Translations under genes and position numbers: made by a program
Shown: in pieces, positions 8,765 to 18,202 of the stretch
How positions within the stretch are numbered: the stretch's first letter is position 1
How the letters are laid out: the number at the start of each line of letters is the position of its first letter
Notes under the pieces: generated by a model
What the model was told of the DNA's origin: nothing
The model's input: only the letters and a program-made list of their open reading frames with translations
Databases searched by the model: none
Assembly (NCBI RefSeq): GCF_011050365.1
Contig: NZ_DRFV01000002.1
Location: 248,001-312,000, forward strand
Direction: 5' to 3'
Source of the DNA: Pseudohongiella sp.
GTDB taxonomy: Bacteria; Pseudomonadota; Gammaproteobacteria; Pseudomonadales; Pseudohongiellaceae
Length of the DNA stretch: 64,000 nt

Positions 8765-9931
8765 TCAGCGCGGCACGTATTGTGGCTGAATCAGCAGACG
8801 CGGATCGGCATCGGCTTTGGGCACCAGCTTCTGCGGCCGGGCATATTGATTGTCAGTACCATAGACATTGCCATCCGCATCCACGGAGAATGAGTGCATC
8901 TCCAGCCAGGCGGTGGGGCCTTCACCCGGCAGCAACCAGGTGTAGATATGGTTGCCCTGCAGATCAAACTGCAGAATCTTCGGCGGCCTGATGTCTGTGA
9001 CCCAGAAATATTCTTCACTGACAATAATGTCGAGCGGGAAGTTGGGTCCGGTGACGCGCATTTTGAACTCATAGGTTGGATACGGATCGTCACTGCCGCG
9101 ATTGGTCTGGCGGAAAACCTGTACGTTCATGTTGTTGCGGTCCACTACATAGACCTCATGATCCGGCCCCATGGCAATGCCGTGCACGCTGGCAAACTGC
9201 CCCGGCTCTGAGCCGCGACTGCCAAACTCGGACAGATACTCACCGGCAGGGCTCAGAACAACCACACGCGCATTTTGCAGGCCATCGGCCACCAGCACTG
9301 TACCGTCGGGAAGAAATGCCACGTCCTGCGGCAAACCAAAATGTGTTTCATCGTCGCCGGCCACGCCTTTCTCACCCAGCGTCATCAGCAGTTCCTGACC
9401 GTCCTGCGAAAATACGTAAATGACGTGATTGGTTTCATCAATCACCCAGATGCGGCGCTCGGGGTCATAGGGACTGACACGCAGACGGTGTGGCCCGGGG
9501 CCGTCAGTGCCGGCAAACAGGTAGTCCCAGTGATCCCAGACCTCCAACACCTCGCCTTCGCTGTTGATCACGTACATGACGTTCTGCCAGGTACGCCCCT
9601 GACCCTGAATGACATTCCAGCCCATCGATCCCGGGAAATTGGTGTATTCAGGAGGGATGGGATCTGGCAGCTCGGTTTCGCCACGCTGCAGGATGATGAT
9701 GCGGTCCTTGGATTCTACATGGATGCCGGAGTTGCCACCCCAGGAGTAGCCGGCCCGGGCAAATGGTTCAATCCAGTTAACCGGAATATCGTAGGGCATG
9801 GGGCCGACTGGCTCCAGATCCTGCGCCAGCAACGGGCTGGTCCAGGCCGAAATCAGCATCGCCACACACAATGAGGCGGCGATGCGCAGGGGATTTTTTG
9901 TACACTGGGTTGTCACGCGCGGGATAGTCAT
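8765..9931 (-). CDS. Secreted NHL-repeat six-bladed beta-propeller protein
   Basis: 388 residues with a signal peptide (basic start, hydrophobic core, cleavage expected after SPLLA near residue 36). The mature part has NHL-type blades, for example GLPQDVAFLPDGTVLVAD followed by GQFASVHGIAMGPD and VYVVDRNN. Such propellers resemble the lyase half of peptidylglycine alpha-amidating monooxygenase, but enzymatic activity cannot be inferred. GAAGGTGG precedes the ATG at a good distance. The gene is convergent with the cyclase gene (34 bp gap). Exported location is inference from the signal peptide. Confidence 0.88.
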   Translation of the reverse strand: MTIPRVTTQCTKNPLRIAASLCVAMLISAWTSPLLAQDLEPVGPMPYDIPVNWIEPFARAGYSWGGNSGIHVESKDRIIILQRGETELPDPIPPEYTNFPGSMGWNVIQGQGRTWQNVMYVINSEGEVLEVWDHWDYLFAGTDGPGPHRLRVSPYDPERRIWVIDETNHVIYVFSQDGQELLMTLGEKGVAGDDETHFGLPQDVAFLPDGTVLVADGLQNARVVVLSPAGEYLSEFGSRGSEPGQFASVHGIAMGPDHEVYVVDRNNMNVQVFRQTNRGSDDPYPTYEFKMRVTGPNFPLDIIVSEEYFWVTDIRPPKILQFDLQGNHIYTWLLPGEGPTAWLEMHSFSVDADGNVYGTDNQYARPQKLVPKADADPRLLIQPQYVPR

Positions 9932-10092
9932 TAACAGCCACCTTCGTTATTTTTAATTTTTGGCAATGCTACCGAGACTAGCACAGCGTGAGCAATCGCT
10001 GCCAATATTTTGCATGGGGCTGATTGCCAAGCCGGTGTCATTGGCGGCGTCTCAGTGTTGATAAACACAGGTATTGCCTATACGCTCAGCTG

Positions 10093-10548
10093 ATGAATTT
10101 CATTGAGATGGCATTTGCGTCTGAGGCCTACGAGCGCGCCTGGTTGCTGCGGCAAACCGTGCTGCGAGCGCCACTGGGCCTGACACTGGACATCAGCGAG
10201 CGCGCTACGGAAGCGTCACACCGGCATTTTGCCCTGTTCACTGACGATGACACCCTGGCAGCCTGTATCAGCGTGGTGCCGCTGCCCGACGCCTGTGCCA
10301 AACTGCGCCAGATGGCAGTCAATGAGTTAATGCAGGGGGCTGGCCTGGGCCGGGCACTGATTACCCGCGTTGAAGCGTTGCTGGCCGAGCAGGGATACCG
10401 TTATCTGCACATGCATGCGCGAGAAAGTGCTGTCGGATTTTATCAGAAGCTGGGGTACCGCAGCGAAGGTGACCCCTTTATCGAGGTCACCATTGCGCAT
10501 ATCCGCATGAGCAAAACGCTGAGTATTACGCCTCAGCGTCCTGCTTGA
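10093..10548 (+). CDS. GNAT-family N-acetyltransferase
   Basis: 151-residue acyl-CoA-dependent acetyltransferase. The acetyl-CoA-binding motif A is visible (LRQMAVNE then GAGLGRALI), followed by HARESAVGFYQKLGY, the usual motif B end. ATG at 10093 is chosen because the GNAT fold begins immediately; the open frame continues 23 codons further upstream without good start signals. Its 3' end overlaps the end of the convergent DUF885 gene by 23 bp. Substrate unknown. Confidence 0.88.
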   Translation: MNFIEMAFASEAYERAWLLRQTVLRAPLGLTLDISERATEASHRHFALFTDDDTLAACISVVPLPDACAKLRQMAVNELMQGAGLGRALITRVEALLAEQGYRYLHMHARESAVGFYQKLGYRSEGDPFIEVTIAHIRMSKTLSITPQRPA

Positions 10549-12421
10549 CACTGTCTACCCAACGCATGACACGCGCTTCCAGTATCGGCAACGGGACTGC
10601 GCCGCCACCCAGTACGGTGTCGTGGAAACCGCGATAGTCGAAATCATCACCCAGCTCCTGCATGGCCGTGGCGCGCAGTTCCTGAATTTTCAGCATGCCA
10701 ATCTTGTACGCCGTGGCCTGACCCGGGTTGTGAATATAACGCTGGATCTCGGAGCGCACCGCCGACTCCGGCTGCGGCGAATTGGCCAGGAAGTACTGAA
10801 CCGCCTGCTCCTCTGTCCACTGCTTTGAGTGAATGCCGGTGTCGACCACCAGCCGGATGGCACGCCAGATCTCCCCTGCCAGACGCCCGAAGTCGGAGTA
10901 TGGGTCTTCATAGAAACCCATGTCCTTGCCCAGCGCTTCCGAGTACAGCCCCCAGCCTTCCGAGAAAGCGGTGTATCCGTACTGGGTGCGGAAACGGGGA
11001 ATGTCGGTCAGCTCCTGTTGTATGGAAATCTGCATGTGATGGCCAGGGCTGCCTTCGTGATAGGAAATATTCTCCAGCTGGTAGCGGGGCATCGCGCGCA
11101 TATCGGACAGATGAGCGTAAAACACACCCGGGCGCGACCCATCCGGGGTACCGGACATGTAATGCTGGGCAGCACCGTCCTGCTCGCGGAAGGATTCCAC
11201 GCGACGAACCTCCAGACCGGCCTTGGGCAGAATGCCAAAGTACTGCGGCAACACCTCGTCCATGCCTTCCAGAAAATCGCGCGCCAGCTGCAGATAGGCT
11301 TCGCGGCCTGCATCGGTATTGGGGAAATAGAACTGGTCATCTTCGCGGATGAACACAAAAAACTCTGCCAGCGAACCATCAAACCCGACAGTGTCCTTGA
11401 TCACTTCCATTTCCGCGCGCAGGCGTTCCACTTCTGCCAGACCGATGTTGTGAATCTCGTCCGCTGTCAGGTCCAGCGTCGTCATCAATGACAGGCGCGC
11501 ATTGTAGTAGTCTTCACCATTGGGCAAGGCCCACACACCCATCGCCTGTTCACTGGCGTTGCCGCGATCTTCCTGTAGCCAGGCCAGCAATTCGGCATAT
11601 GCCGGCTGCAGCTCGTCGACAAATAACGCGCGCGCCTCATCCATCATCTGCGTGGCGGTAGCCTGGTCGATCTCGCCGTTCTCGAACAGCACCGTTATCT
11701 TGTTTTCGACGTCGTTCCATAATGGCGAAATCCCTTCGTCAGTAAACGGCTCACCACTGGTGACACGATCAATCTCGGCGATGGCATAGTCGTAGTTAAA
11801 GCGTGGCTGCCGGATGCCATCCTCAATCGCTCTGACCGCACGTTGCTGATATTGCGCCAGCACATCATCTATCTGCGACAGCCGGGAGATATAGGCAGTC
11901 ATGTCACTGGCCTCGTCTACCCGATGAAAGTTGATCATGAAATTGGGCAATGAGGCATGTGGTCCACCACGACCAAAGATGTAACCATGACGACGATAGG
12001 GAACCGCCAGCTCGGCGCGCTCAAGTGCATATACCCAGGTGTCCCAGGACGTTTTGGCATCTTCACTGAGCAGGTCGTAGGAGAACGTGGTCTGCATTTC
12101 TGCAACGCTGTCGCGGCGCCACGCCAGCTCCTGTTCATCGGCCGCTTCCGACGGATCATCCAATTGCCCGTAGTCGCTCTTGTCACCTAACCGGGTTTTC
12201 CATTGCGGGCTGAAGTCCAGCTGTTCCGCGAACTGTTCGTCCAGCCAGACGGTCAGCGCAGCTGATTCATCAGCCTCGGTAACGACCTCAGTACCCTCAT
12301 CAAGTGCCGGCGTCATGGCACGATCCTGCAAGGCGGCAGACTCACTAATTCCGGCATCCGGCGCGGGTTCGCTGCAAGCCACCAGCAGTGGCAGCAATAA
12401 CATTACAAATCTGGGTCTCAT
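10526..12421 (-). CDS. DUF885-family metallopeptidase lipoprotein
   Basis: 631-residue predicted lipoprotein of the DUF885 family, putative zinc carboxypeptidases distantly related to M2/M3-type folds. From ATG at 12421 (GAAGG nine bases upstream) the start reads as a short signal with lipobox LVAC, so the protein should be lipid-anchored. The family motif HEGSPGHH is at residues 455-462, supplying zinc ligands and the catalytic Glu. The frame extends 14 codons upstream, but those would bury the signal. It follows the M20 peptidase gene by 38 bp on the same strand, so the two probably form one transcript for peptide degradation outside the cytoplasm. Confidence 0.92.
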   Translation of the reverse strand: MRPRFVMLLLPLLVACSEPAPDAGISESAALQDRAMTPALDEGTEVVTEADESAALTVWLDEQFAEQLDFSPQWKTRLGDKSDYGQLDDPSEAADEQELAWRRDSVAEMQTTFSYDLLSEDAKTSWDTWVYALERAELAVPYRRHGYIFGRGGPHASLPNFMINFHRVDEASDMTAYISRLSQIDDVLAQYQQRAVRAIEDGIRQPRFNYDYAIAEIDRVTSGEPFTDEGISPLWNDVENKITVLFENGEIDQATATQMMDEARALFVDELQPAYAELLAWLQEDRGNASEQAMGVWALPNGEDYYNARLSLMTTLDLTADEIHNIGLAEVERLRAEMEVIKDTVGFDGSLAEFFVFIREDDQFYFPNTDAGREAYLQLARDFLEGMDEVLPQYFGILPKAGLEVRRVESFREQDGAAQHYMSGTPDGSRPGVFYAHLSDMRAMPRYQLENISYHEGSPGHHMQISIQQELTDIPRFRTQYGYTAFSEGWGLYSEALGKDMGFYEDPYSDFGRLAGEIWRAIRLVVDTGIHSKQWTEEQAVQYFLANSPQPESAVRSEIQRYIHNPGQATAYKIGMLKIQELRATAMQELGDDFDYRGFHDTVLGGGAVPLPILEARVMRWVDSVKQDAEA

Positions 12422-12459
12422 AGGAATAGCCTTCGCTGCTGAATTTAACAAACCAATTG

Positions 12460-13884
12460 TCACTGAGTTGCCGCCAGTCGCTCGACTATTTCATAGTGCG
12501 CGCGGACAAAGCGGTAAAGCTCGCTTTCAATAATACGTTCCTGGTCACTGTGGGCACCAAACCCCAGCGGGCCGTCTTCGGCATCAATTGCCGGACCAAT
12601 GCCGTAACACTGGATACCGCGTGCGCGCAGATAGGCCATGTCAGTGGCACCGGTGCTCATGGTCGGAATCACCGTGGTGTCATAGTGCGCCTGCATGACT
12701 TCCTCGATAACCCGGAAGGCCTCTGTGTCCAGCCTGCTTGAAGCGCCAGGTCGTACATCACGAGCCGCCCAGTTGACACTGACACTGGCATCGTTGACCA
12801 CGTCACGCAGCGCCGCCAGAAATGCTTCCGGCTCTTCCTGCGGCAGCAGGCGCACATCCAGCGTTGCCGTGGCATCCGATGGGATCACATTGACCCGGTA
12901 GCCGCCGTCAACAATGGTCGGAGAGATGGTGCTGAACAACACTGCGGCATTACGTGGTTCATTGGCTTTAAGATAGGCCAGGGCACTGTCGAAGCCGGCG
13001 GTTCCGGGACTGAGCAATGCCCGATACCGCGCCGCAGCTTCAGGCTCGGAGACCGCTGCCAGGCGAGAGAAGTAGGTGCTGATGGTGTCGCTGAAACGCA
13101 CCGGCGGTTGCCAGTCGGCGGCGGCGGTGATGGCTCTCGACAGCGCGACAATGGCATTGCTTTGCAGCGGTACTGAGCCATGGCCGGCCACACCGGTACT
13201 GCTCAGTTCAATCGCACGCGGCAGCTTTTCACCGGTCTGCACACCGGCGTAATGCACCCTGCCGCCCTGGCGGACGACACTGCCACCTTCGGCAATGCAG
13301 TGCTCGGCATCAATCGAGGCAAAATGTTCGTTGACCATATACTCAATGCCGATACGGGTGGCACCTTCTTCGCCCGACTCGGCCAGGAATATCACATCCC
13401 GGTCCAGTTCCACGTTCTGCCGTTTCAGTAGCAGCATGGTCATCAGGGCCGCAGCAACATTGTCCTTGTCATCAACCGTGCCGCGTCCATAGATCCAGCC
13501 ACCATCGCGTTCGGCACTGAATGGCGGAAACACCCATTTGTCGGGATCAACATTGACGGTATCCTGATGGGCCATCAATAATAGCGGACGCTTGCTGCCG
13601 TTGCCGCGCAGGCGCGCAACCACGTTCGGCCGCTCGGCCTCCAGCGCAAAGACATTGACCTCAATGCCTTCGTTTTGCAGCACCGATACCAGATACTCGG
13701 TCAGCTCGATTTCACGCCCGGGCGGATCGGTGGTATCCATGCGGACCATGGTGCGGAAATGTTCCAGCACCTCTTCATCAACCTGGCTCCAGTCCGGGCC
13801 TTGTTCCTGAGCAAACCCCTGGCTGGCAACAACTCCCATCAGCACGGCACTGGCGGCCATGGTCAATCGCTTGAATACGCTCAC
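12460..13884 (-). CDS. Secreted M20-family zinc metallopeptidase
   Basis: 474-residue co-catalytic zinc peptidase of the M20 carboxypeptidase/dipeptidase family. GTG at 13884 is chosen because GGAGG lies nine bases upstream and it begins a clean signal peptide ending ASQGFA; the frame runs 19 codons further upstream. Zinc and catalytic residues are visible: MAHQDTV, YGRGTVDDKDN, AESGEEG and GAHSDQE. Between them lies the usual lid/dimerisation domain. It sits between a TonB receptor (upstream, 102 bp) and the DUF885 peptidase (downstream, 38 bp), suggesting peptide scavenging in the periplasm or outside. Confidence 0.94.
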   Translation of the reverse strand: MSVFKRLTMAASAVLMGVVASQGFAQEQGPDWSQVDEEVLEHFRTMVRMDTTDPPGREIELTEYLVSVLQNEGIEVNVFALEAERPNVVARLRGNGSKRPLLLMAHQDTVNVDPDKWVFPPFSAERDGGWIYGRGTVDDKDNVAAALMTMLLLKRQNVELDRDVIFLAESGEEGATRIGIEYMVNEHFASIDAEHCIAEGGSVVRQGGRVHYAGVQTGEKLPRAIELSSTGVAGHGSVPLQSNAIVALSRAITAAADWQPPVRFSDTISTYFSRLAAVSEPEAAARYRALLSPGTAGFDSALAYLKANEPRNAAVLFSTISPTIVDGGYRVNVIPSDATATLDVRLLPQEEPEAFLAALRDVVNDASVSVNWAARDVRPGASSRLDTEAFRVIEEVMQAHYDTTVIPTMSTGATDMAYLRARGIQCYGIGPAIDAEDGPLGFGAHSDQERIIESELYRFVRAHYEIVERLAATQ

Positions 13885-13986
13885 TTGGCGCTTCCTCCAG
13901 ATCAAACCGGTCATCGGCAAGACCTGAAGCGTACACCGCATCCGGCAGGCTGTCTACGCACTGCCGGCGGTCACGGTGGTTTTTGC

Positions 13987-15990
13987 TCAGAAGGTTTTAC
14001 GAAGCCGCATTTGTATGAAGTTACGCGGATTCACCCGCTCCTGTTCGGAGTAGGCAATGGTCTGCAATACCCGATCTGACCAGCTTTGCCGATTGATGCG
14101 GAAATCATTCCATGCCGTATATTCCACTCGAGCAGTAAAGCTGTCGCTGAACGTGTATTCGCCAAACGCGGTCAGGTAGTGACGTAATTCTATATCGCGA
14201 CGCTGATCCGGATTAAATGTTGTGTCACGGGTATATGGGGTGTAGTCCAGACCCCACACCAGGTTCCAGGTAGGCAGATCCTGCTCGAAATTTGCTGACC
14301 CGGTGAATGGCCTGACATCCGATATCTGGCGCTCGCGTCCGGTGGTCGGGTCGTCTACCCGGGCATGGTCATACCGCGCATTCAGCGTCAGGCGCCCCCC
14401 GCTTACCCCGATTCGGTCCAGCGGCAGTCGCAGGTCAAGCTCTACCCGGTCCAGTGACCCATCGCCAATATTACCAATTGCAGTCAGACCGTCGTCCAGC
14501 GGCAACACGTCAACCACATGGTTTATCTCGTCATGGCGGAGTGTCAGTGACAGCACGGCATCGGCACTAAAGCGGCGCTCAAGTACGGCCTCGGATACCC
14601 AACGTTGTTCCGGACGCAGATCCAGGTTACCGCCCAGCACTTCATTGTTGGTCAACGACGACGAGGCAGCAAAATCATTGAAGTTCAACTGACCCAGTTC
14701 ACGCTCCAGACGCAAACGCAGCTGATGGTTTTCAACAAAATCCCAGGTCATTGCCAGGCGTGGTTTCGGGTAAAAAAAGCTGCGCTCGGCGGATGCGCTG
14801 CCGCTCTGCCGGATCCTTGAACGCTCAAGGCGGGCACCCGCTTCCAGGGTCAGAATGTCGCTGCGTTGCCAGGTGGCAATGGCGGCTATCTCGGTGCGCA
14901 GCTCATTAACTGTCGTGGTGGACTGCGGCAGGGGTACGTTCTGACCATCAACAGTGAAACTTTGCTCCGTGTCCAGCACGTTGTAAGCCAGCTCAGCACT
15001 GCTGTCCACTTTTATCCGGTCAGTGGGCTGCCAACGCAGAACACTGCGCACAATGGATTCCCCGGCTTCACTCTCGGTATTGAATTTTTGCAGTGTTGTG
15101 CCAATCAACGCAGAACTGACGCTCTCAATACGGCGTTGATTCTGAATCAGACGGGCTTCCAGCGTCATGGTCTCCGACAGATTCTGCTCGGCTCTGACAC
15201 CCAGGTCGGCATCGCGGTTTTGCTGGGCAAAATCGAAACGACGCTGAGAAGCCGGCGCAATGTACTGCGTCCATTCTTCAAAGTCATTGATGCTGGCGCC
15301 ACCGGTAATTTCCAGCCGGCCTGCGGCCACGGGTGCGGCCCAGTCAGCTCGACCACTCCAACCACCGCCGTCAAACCTGTTCTTCCGTCGCTCGATATCC
15401 GTGACCTGACCGCTACCATCGCGCCGCACCAGCGTGCCGGTTCCGGTTGAATCGTTGATGGAAAGGCTGCGACCGATATTAAAACCCCAGTTTGTGCCGT
15501 TGTCACTGCTGCTGAACTCGTAGCGCCCGCTCGGCAGAGTGGGACCTCCCTCAAAAAAGTAGCTGCGCGCCAACAGGGATTGCTGCCTTGTCGCTTCATC
15601 GCTGAGTATCACATTGGCGACGACAATGTGACCCTGCATGTCGATGCCCGGCGCGCCGCCGCGTATCAGCTCAATATGTGACACCCGACCAGCCTGAATG
15701 CGGCCCAGCACAGATGAGACATTGTCAGTTTTGGACGCGGGCCGGGCCCCATCGATCAGTACATTACCGCCGGCGCCAGCAAAACCACGGACATTTTCAC
15801 CGTTGTCGAGCTGAAAGCCCGGCAGGCGTTCGACCATGTCTTGCGCCGTTGTTGGGCTGGCAGCGGCAAAGAAGTCAGGGTTGTATACCAGTACCGCGTC
15901 ACGCGCGACACCTTGCTCTTGTTCCTGGGCCTGCACGGTGAGACCCGGTAGGCCAGTTAACAAAACAAGTAGAACTAAGGTTAATTTCAT
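13987..15990 (-). CDS. TonB-dependent outer-membrane receptor
   Basis: 667-residue outer-membrane receptor. A signal peptide ends at TVQAQ; a plug domain follows (TAQDMVERLPGF, VRGFAGAGGNVLIDG, ISHIELIRGGAPG-like turn), then a beta-barrel of alternating strands ending in KTF, the terminal aromatic expected for BAM insertion. It resembles the short TonB receptors that carry an outer-membrane beta-barrel family domain rather than siderophore receptors; no N-terminal signalling domain is present, so it does not look like a FecA-type sigma activator. The ECF operon lies upstream and peptidase genes downstream; the ligand may be a peptide or oligosaccharide (inference). Confidence 0.9.
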   Translation of the reverse strand: MKLTLVLLVLLTGLPGLTVQAQEQEQGVARDAVLVYNPDFFAAASPTTAQDMVERLPGFQLDNGENVRGFAGAGGNVLIDGARPASKTDNVSSVLGRIQAGRVSHIELIRGGAPGIDMQGHIVVANVILSDEATRQQSLLARSYFFEGGPTLPSGRYEFSSSDNGTNWGFNIGRSLSINDSTGTGTLVRRDGSGQVTDIERRKNRFDGGGWSGRADWAAPVAAGRLEITGGASINDFEEWTQYIAPASQRRFDFAQQNRDADLGVRAEQNLSETMTLEARLIQNQRRIESVSSALIGTTLQKFNTESEAGESIVRSVLRWQPTDRIKVDSSAELAYNVLDTEQSFTVDGQNVPLPQSTTTVNELRTEIAAIATWQRSDILTLEAGARLERSRIRQSGSASAERSFFYPKPRLAMTWDFVENHQLRLRLERELGQLNFNDFAASSSLTNNEVLGGNLDLRPEQRWVSEAVLERRFSADAVLSLTLRHDEINHVVDVLPLDDGLTAIGNIGDGSLDRVELDLRLPLDRIGVSGGRLTLNARYDHARVDDPTTGRERQISDVRPFTGSANFEQDLPTWNLVWGLDYTPYTRDTTFNPDQRRDIELRHYLTAFGEYTFSDSFTARVEYTAWNDFRINRQSWSDRVLQTIAYSEQERVNPRNFIQMRLRKTF

Positions 15991-16114
15991 TGGTTTTTTC
16001 CTTCGTTAATTTTGAGCCGCGGTAGTTGCTATCGCTAAATCCGGGCCGCAGGAATCCGCATCGCAGCATCGCTGCAATCGGCATGGTTGAATTCAGGGTT
16101 AAAGGTTGCGAGCT

Positions 16115-16136
16115 TCCCTGCCCGCAGGGGGGGGGG
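16115..16136 (-). terminator. GC hairpin fused to a ten-base homopolymer after the DUF4097 gene
   Basis: On the plus strand CCCTGC-CC-GCAGGG forms a perfect 6-bp stem, and its last bases merge into a run of ten G at 16127-16136. The run abuts the stop codon of the DUF4097 gene at 16137. There is no U tract, so it is not a classical terminator, but it separates the sigma operon from the TonB receptor gene. Confidence 0.4.
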
Positions 16137-17108
16137 TCAGTTGCTGCGTAACTCCAGGCGACCGGTGACTGAGCTCAGGTCGACGTGCCCAGCGCCCTGG
16201 CCAGTGGAGAAATCCAGATTCCGGCCCGGGCCAAATCGCGAGCGGACAACTTCATCGTCAGTAATATTATTGACCAGATTACCGCCGACATGGCTTTCCA
16301 GACTGAAGCGGGCATCCACATCAGCAGGCAGGGAAAGTGTGATCTCACCACTGACCGTGCTGCCGGAGATGCGTGGCGAGCTGATATCGGTCAGAACCAC
16401 TTCGATGTCACCGTTGACGCTATTCACCGTCAAATCACTGGTACCACGCAACCGGGCGCGCACCGAACCATTAACAACAGTCACTTCGACCTCACCTGCT
16501 GCGCTATCAATGTCAATTTCGCCATTGACCGCGTCGTAAGTGGCACGACCCGATGAATCGTTGTCTCGAATTTCGCCGTTGACAGTTTGCAGGTCAATAC
16601 GGCCGCCGATATTGCGCGCAGTAATGTTGCCATTGACGGTGCGCAATTCAACTCGTTCAGTCAGGTTGCTGGCCGATATGTCACCGTTCACGGTATTGAT
16701 CTGGGTGCCACCGACAACCCCGTCTACCTCCACTTCCGCGTTCACGCCAGTGAAGCTGACACGACTGCCTGCCGGCACCACAATTTCAAGATCGGACTCA
16801 CGGGCACGACGAAACCCGGAATTGTTTACGTTTCTGGGCATTTCCACTTCAAAATAGGTAAACCCGTTGTCGGAGTGCAGGTCAAAGCCTTCCGCCAGTT
16901 CGTCCAGAGTACCGGAAACCCGGAATGTGTTGTCGGTGCCGGCACGAATGACCACGGTGCCGCGCATGACTTCCAGCTCGATGCGTTCATTGCTGCTGAC
17001 CTGCAGGCTTTCATCGATAACCATCGGCGCATCGGCCGCGCTGATGGCACGACTGAAGACGATAAGCAGTACCAGGGTTACTGCGCCAACCCATGATGAT
17101 GATTTCAT
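16137..17108 (-). CDS. Secreted DUF4097-family beta-solenoid protein in an ECF sigma operon
   Basis: 323 residues: a signal peptide (cleavage after AISAA) followed by a repetitive right-handed solenoid. The repeat is about 18-21 residues and centres on VNGDI / VNGNI / VNGEI, seven or more times between residues 130 and 260, the hallmark of DUF4097 (adhesin-like) domains. Probably periplasmic or surface exposed. It overlaps the anti-sigma gene by 4 bp (ATGA), so translation is coupled. Function is not established for the family; proximity to envelope-stress regulators suggests a sensing or envelope role (inference). Confidence 0.88.
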   Translation of the reverse strand: MKSSSWVGAVTLVLLIVFSRAISAADAPMVIDESLQVSSNERIELEVMRGTVVIRAGTDNTFRVSGTLDELAEGFDLHSDNGFTYFEVEMPRNVNNSGFRRARESDLEIVVPAGSRVSFTGVNAEVEVDGVVGGTQINTVNGDISASNLTERVELRTVNGNITARNIGGRIDLQTVNGEIRDNDSSGRATYDAVNGEIDIDSAAGEVEVTVVNGSVRARLRGTSDLTVNSVNGDIEVVLTDISSPRISGSTVSGEITLSLPADVDARFSLESHVGGNLVNNITDDEVVRSRFGPGRNLDFSTGQGAGHVDLSSVTGRLELRSN

Positions 17109-17647
17109 AATTCCTCTCCCATTAAATATGCGGTTGAATCGACGCGACCAATGAGCCGCAAATAATCCAGTTGTTGTTCGTACAGGCCCTGCATCTGAGC
17201 CAGCAGGCGCGGATCGTCGGGGTAATAGTTCAGTGCCCCGCTGACCTGGTCAATGGCCTGATCCCATGACGCCATCTGATACTGCCAGTCACCAAAGTTG
17301 TCACTGTGCGGCGCCATCTGCGCCAGTTGTTCGGCTTTGATTGTTTCAAACTGTCGGGTCATCTCGTATTTAACCGGGACCGCGCCAGCATCCGGCATCG
17401 TGGTGTCTTTGACCGCCACCGGCACCGCGCTGTCATCCGGCACCAGCATCACCCGCCAGCCGACGACGACCACCAGCGCCAGCGCAGCGGCCATGCCCAG
17501 CATCTGATTTATCCGTAATAGCTGGCGTTTTTTGACCGGGCGCCGCTCCGGCAGCTGAGCCTCCAGCGACGGCCACAGATCCTGCGTTGGCTGCATCTCA
17601 CGAGGCAGCGCTGCGGTTAGCTGATCCAGTTCCTGTTCACTCTTCAC
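17105..17647 (-). CDS. Membrane anti-sigma factor
   Basis: 180 residues with one transmembrane segment at about 46-68 separating a short cytoplasmic part from a periplasmic tail. The N-terminus carries LPREMQPTQDLWPSLEAQL, the motif common to proteobacterial anti-sigma proteins encoded after ECF sigmas; no zinc HxxxCxxC motif is present. Its start overlaps the sigma gene by 11 bp and its end overlaps the DUF4097 gene by 4 bp, indicating a translationally coupled trio. The periplasmic part is Gln/Asp-rich and helical. The role is inferred from position and this motif. Confidence 0.82.
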   Translation of the reverse strand: MKSEQELDQLTAALPREMQPTQDLWPSLEAQLPERRPVKKRQLLRINQMLGMAAALALVVVVGWRVMLVPDDSAVPVAVKDTTMPDAGAVPVKYEMTRQFETIKAEQLAQMAPHSDNFGDWQYQMASWDQAIDQVSGALNYYPDDPRLLAQMQGLYEQQLDYLRLIGRVDSTAYLMGEEL

Positions 17648-18170
17648 TCAAGAAACCTCTTAGTAGGTGGCGGGCCCGATGATACTGCGCCTTGCTTGAA
17701 CCTTCAGCGATACTCAACATCGCCGCAATCTCATTGTGCCGGTAGCCTTCCAGTGCAAACAGTACAAAAACGGCTTTGGCCTGTGCCGGCAGCCTCTGGA
17801 TGGCCTGCTCCAGATCACGTCCGTCGGCGTTTTCCGCCGCTGTTGTCTGGCCGCCCTGCTCCGCCAGGCCATCGACCGTTTCCGGCTCAACGAAGCTCAG
17901 ACGTTTGTCCCGGCGCCAGCAGTCAATTGCCGTGCGCGTTGCTATCCGGTGCAGCCAGGTGGCAAAACTGCTGTCACCTTTAAAGTCGGGCAGGCTCTGC
18001 CAGACCTTTATAAAACTCTCCTGACTGGCATCCTCGGCTTTCTGCCGGTCACCCAGCAATCGCCAGCACACAGCGTACACGCGCCCTATATGTTGCTGAT
18101 ACAGCAGGTGGAAGGCCTGGCGATCACCTTCCTGGGCCCGGCGTATAGCCAATGTATTGTCTTCAGACAT
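17637..18170 (-). CDS. ECF (RpoE-like) RNA polymerase sigma factor
   Basis: 177-residue extracytoplasmic-function sigma. Region 2 is clear (AEDASQESFIKVWQSL, then FATWLHRIATRTAIDCWR), and region 4 carries the helix-turn-helix (YRHNEIAAMLSIAEGSSKAQYHRAR). The ~45 residues between are a linker. An AAC-N17-CGTC promoter 33-56 bp upstream suggests autoregulation. It heads the operon with the anti-sigma factor and the DUF4097 protein. Confidence 0.95.
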   Translation of the reverse strand: MSEDNTLAIRRAQEGDRQAFHLLYQQHIGRVYAVCWRLLGDRQKAEDASQESFIKVWQSLPDFKGDSSFATWLHRIATRTAIDCWRRDKRLSFVEPETVDGLAEQGGQTTAAENADGRDLEQAIQRLPAQAKAVFVLFALEGYRHNEIAAMLSIAEGSSKAQYHRARHLLRGFLSEE

Positions 18171-18202
18171 GTCCAGTCTTACTTTCCGTGTTTAGTAGCT
18201 TA

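Noticed and set aside
16127-16136. Phase-variable coding homopolymer
   Set aside because: The run lies outside the reading frame, directly after the stop codon, so slippage cannot change the protein.
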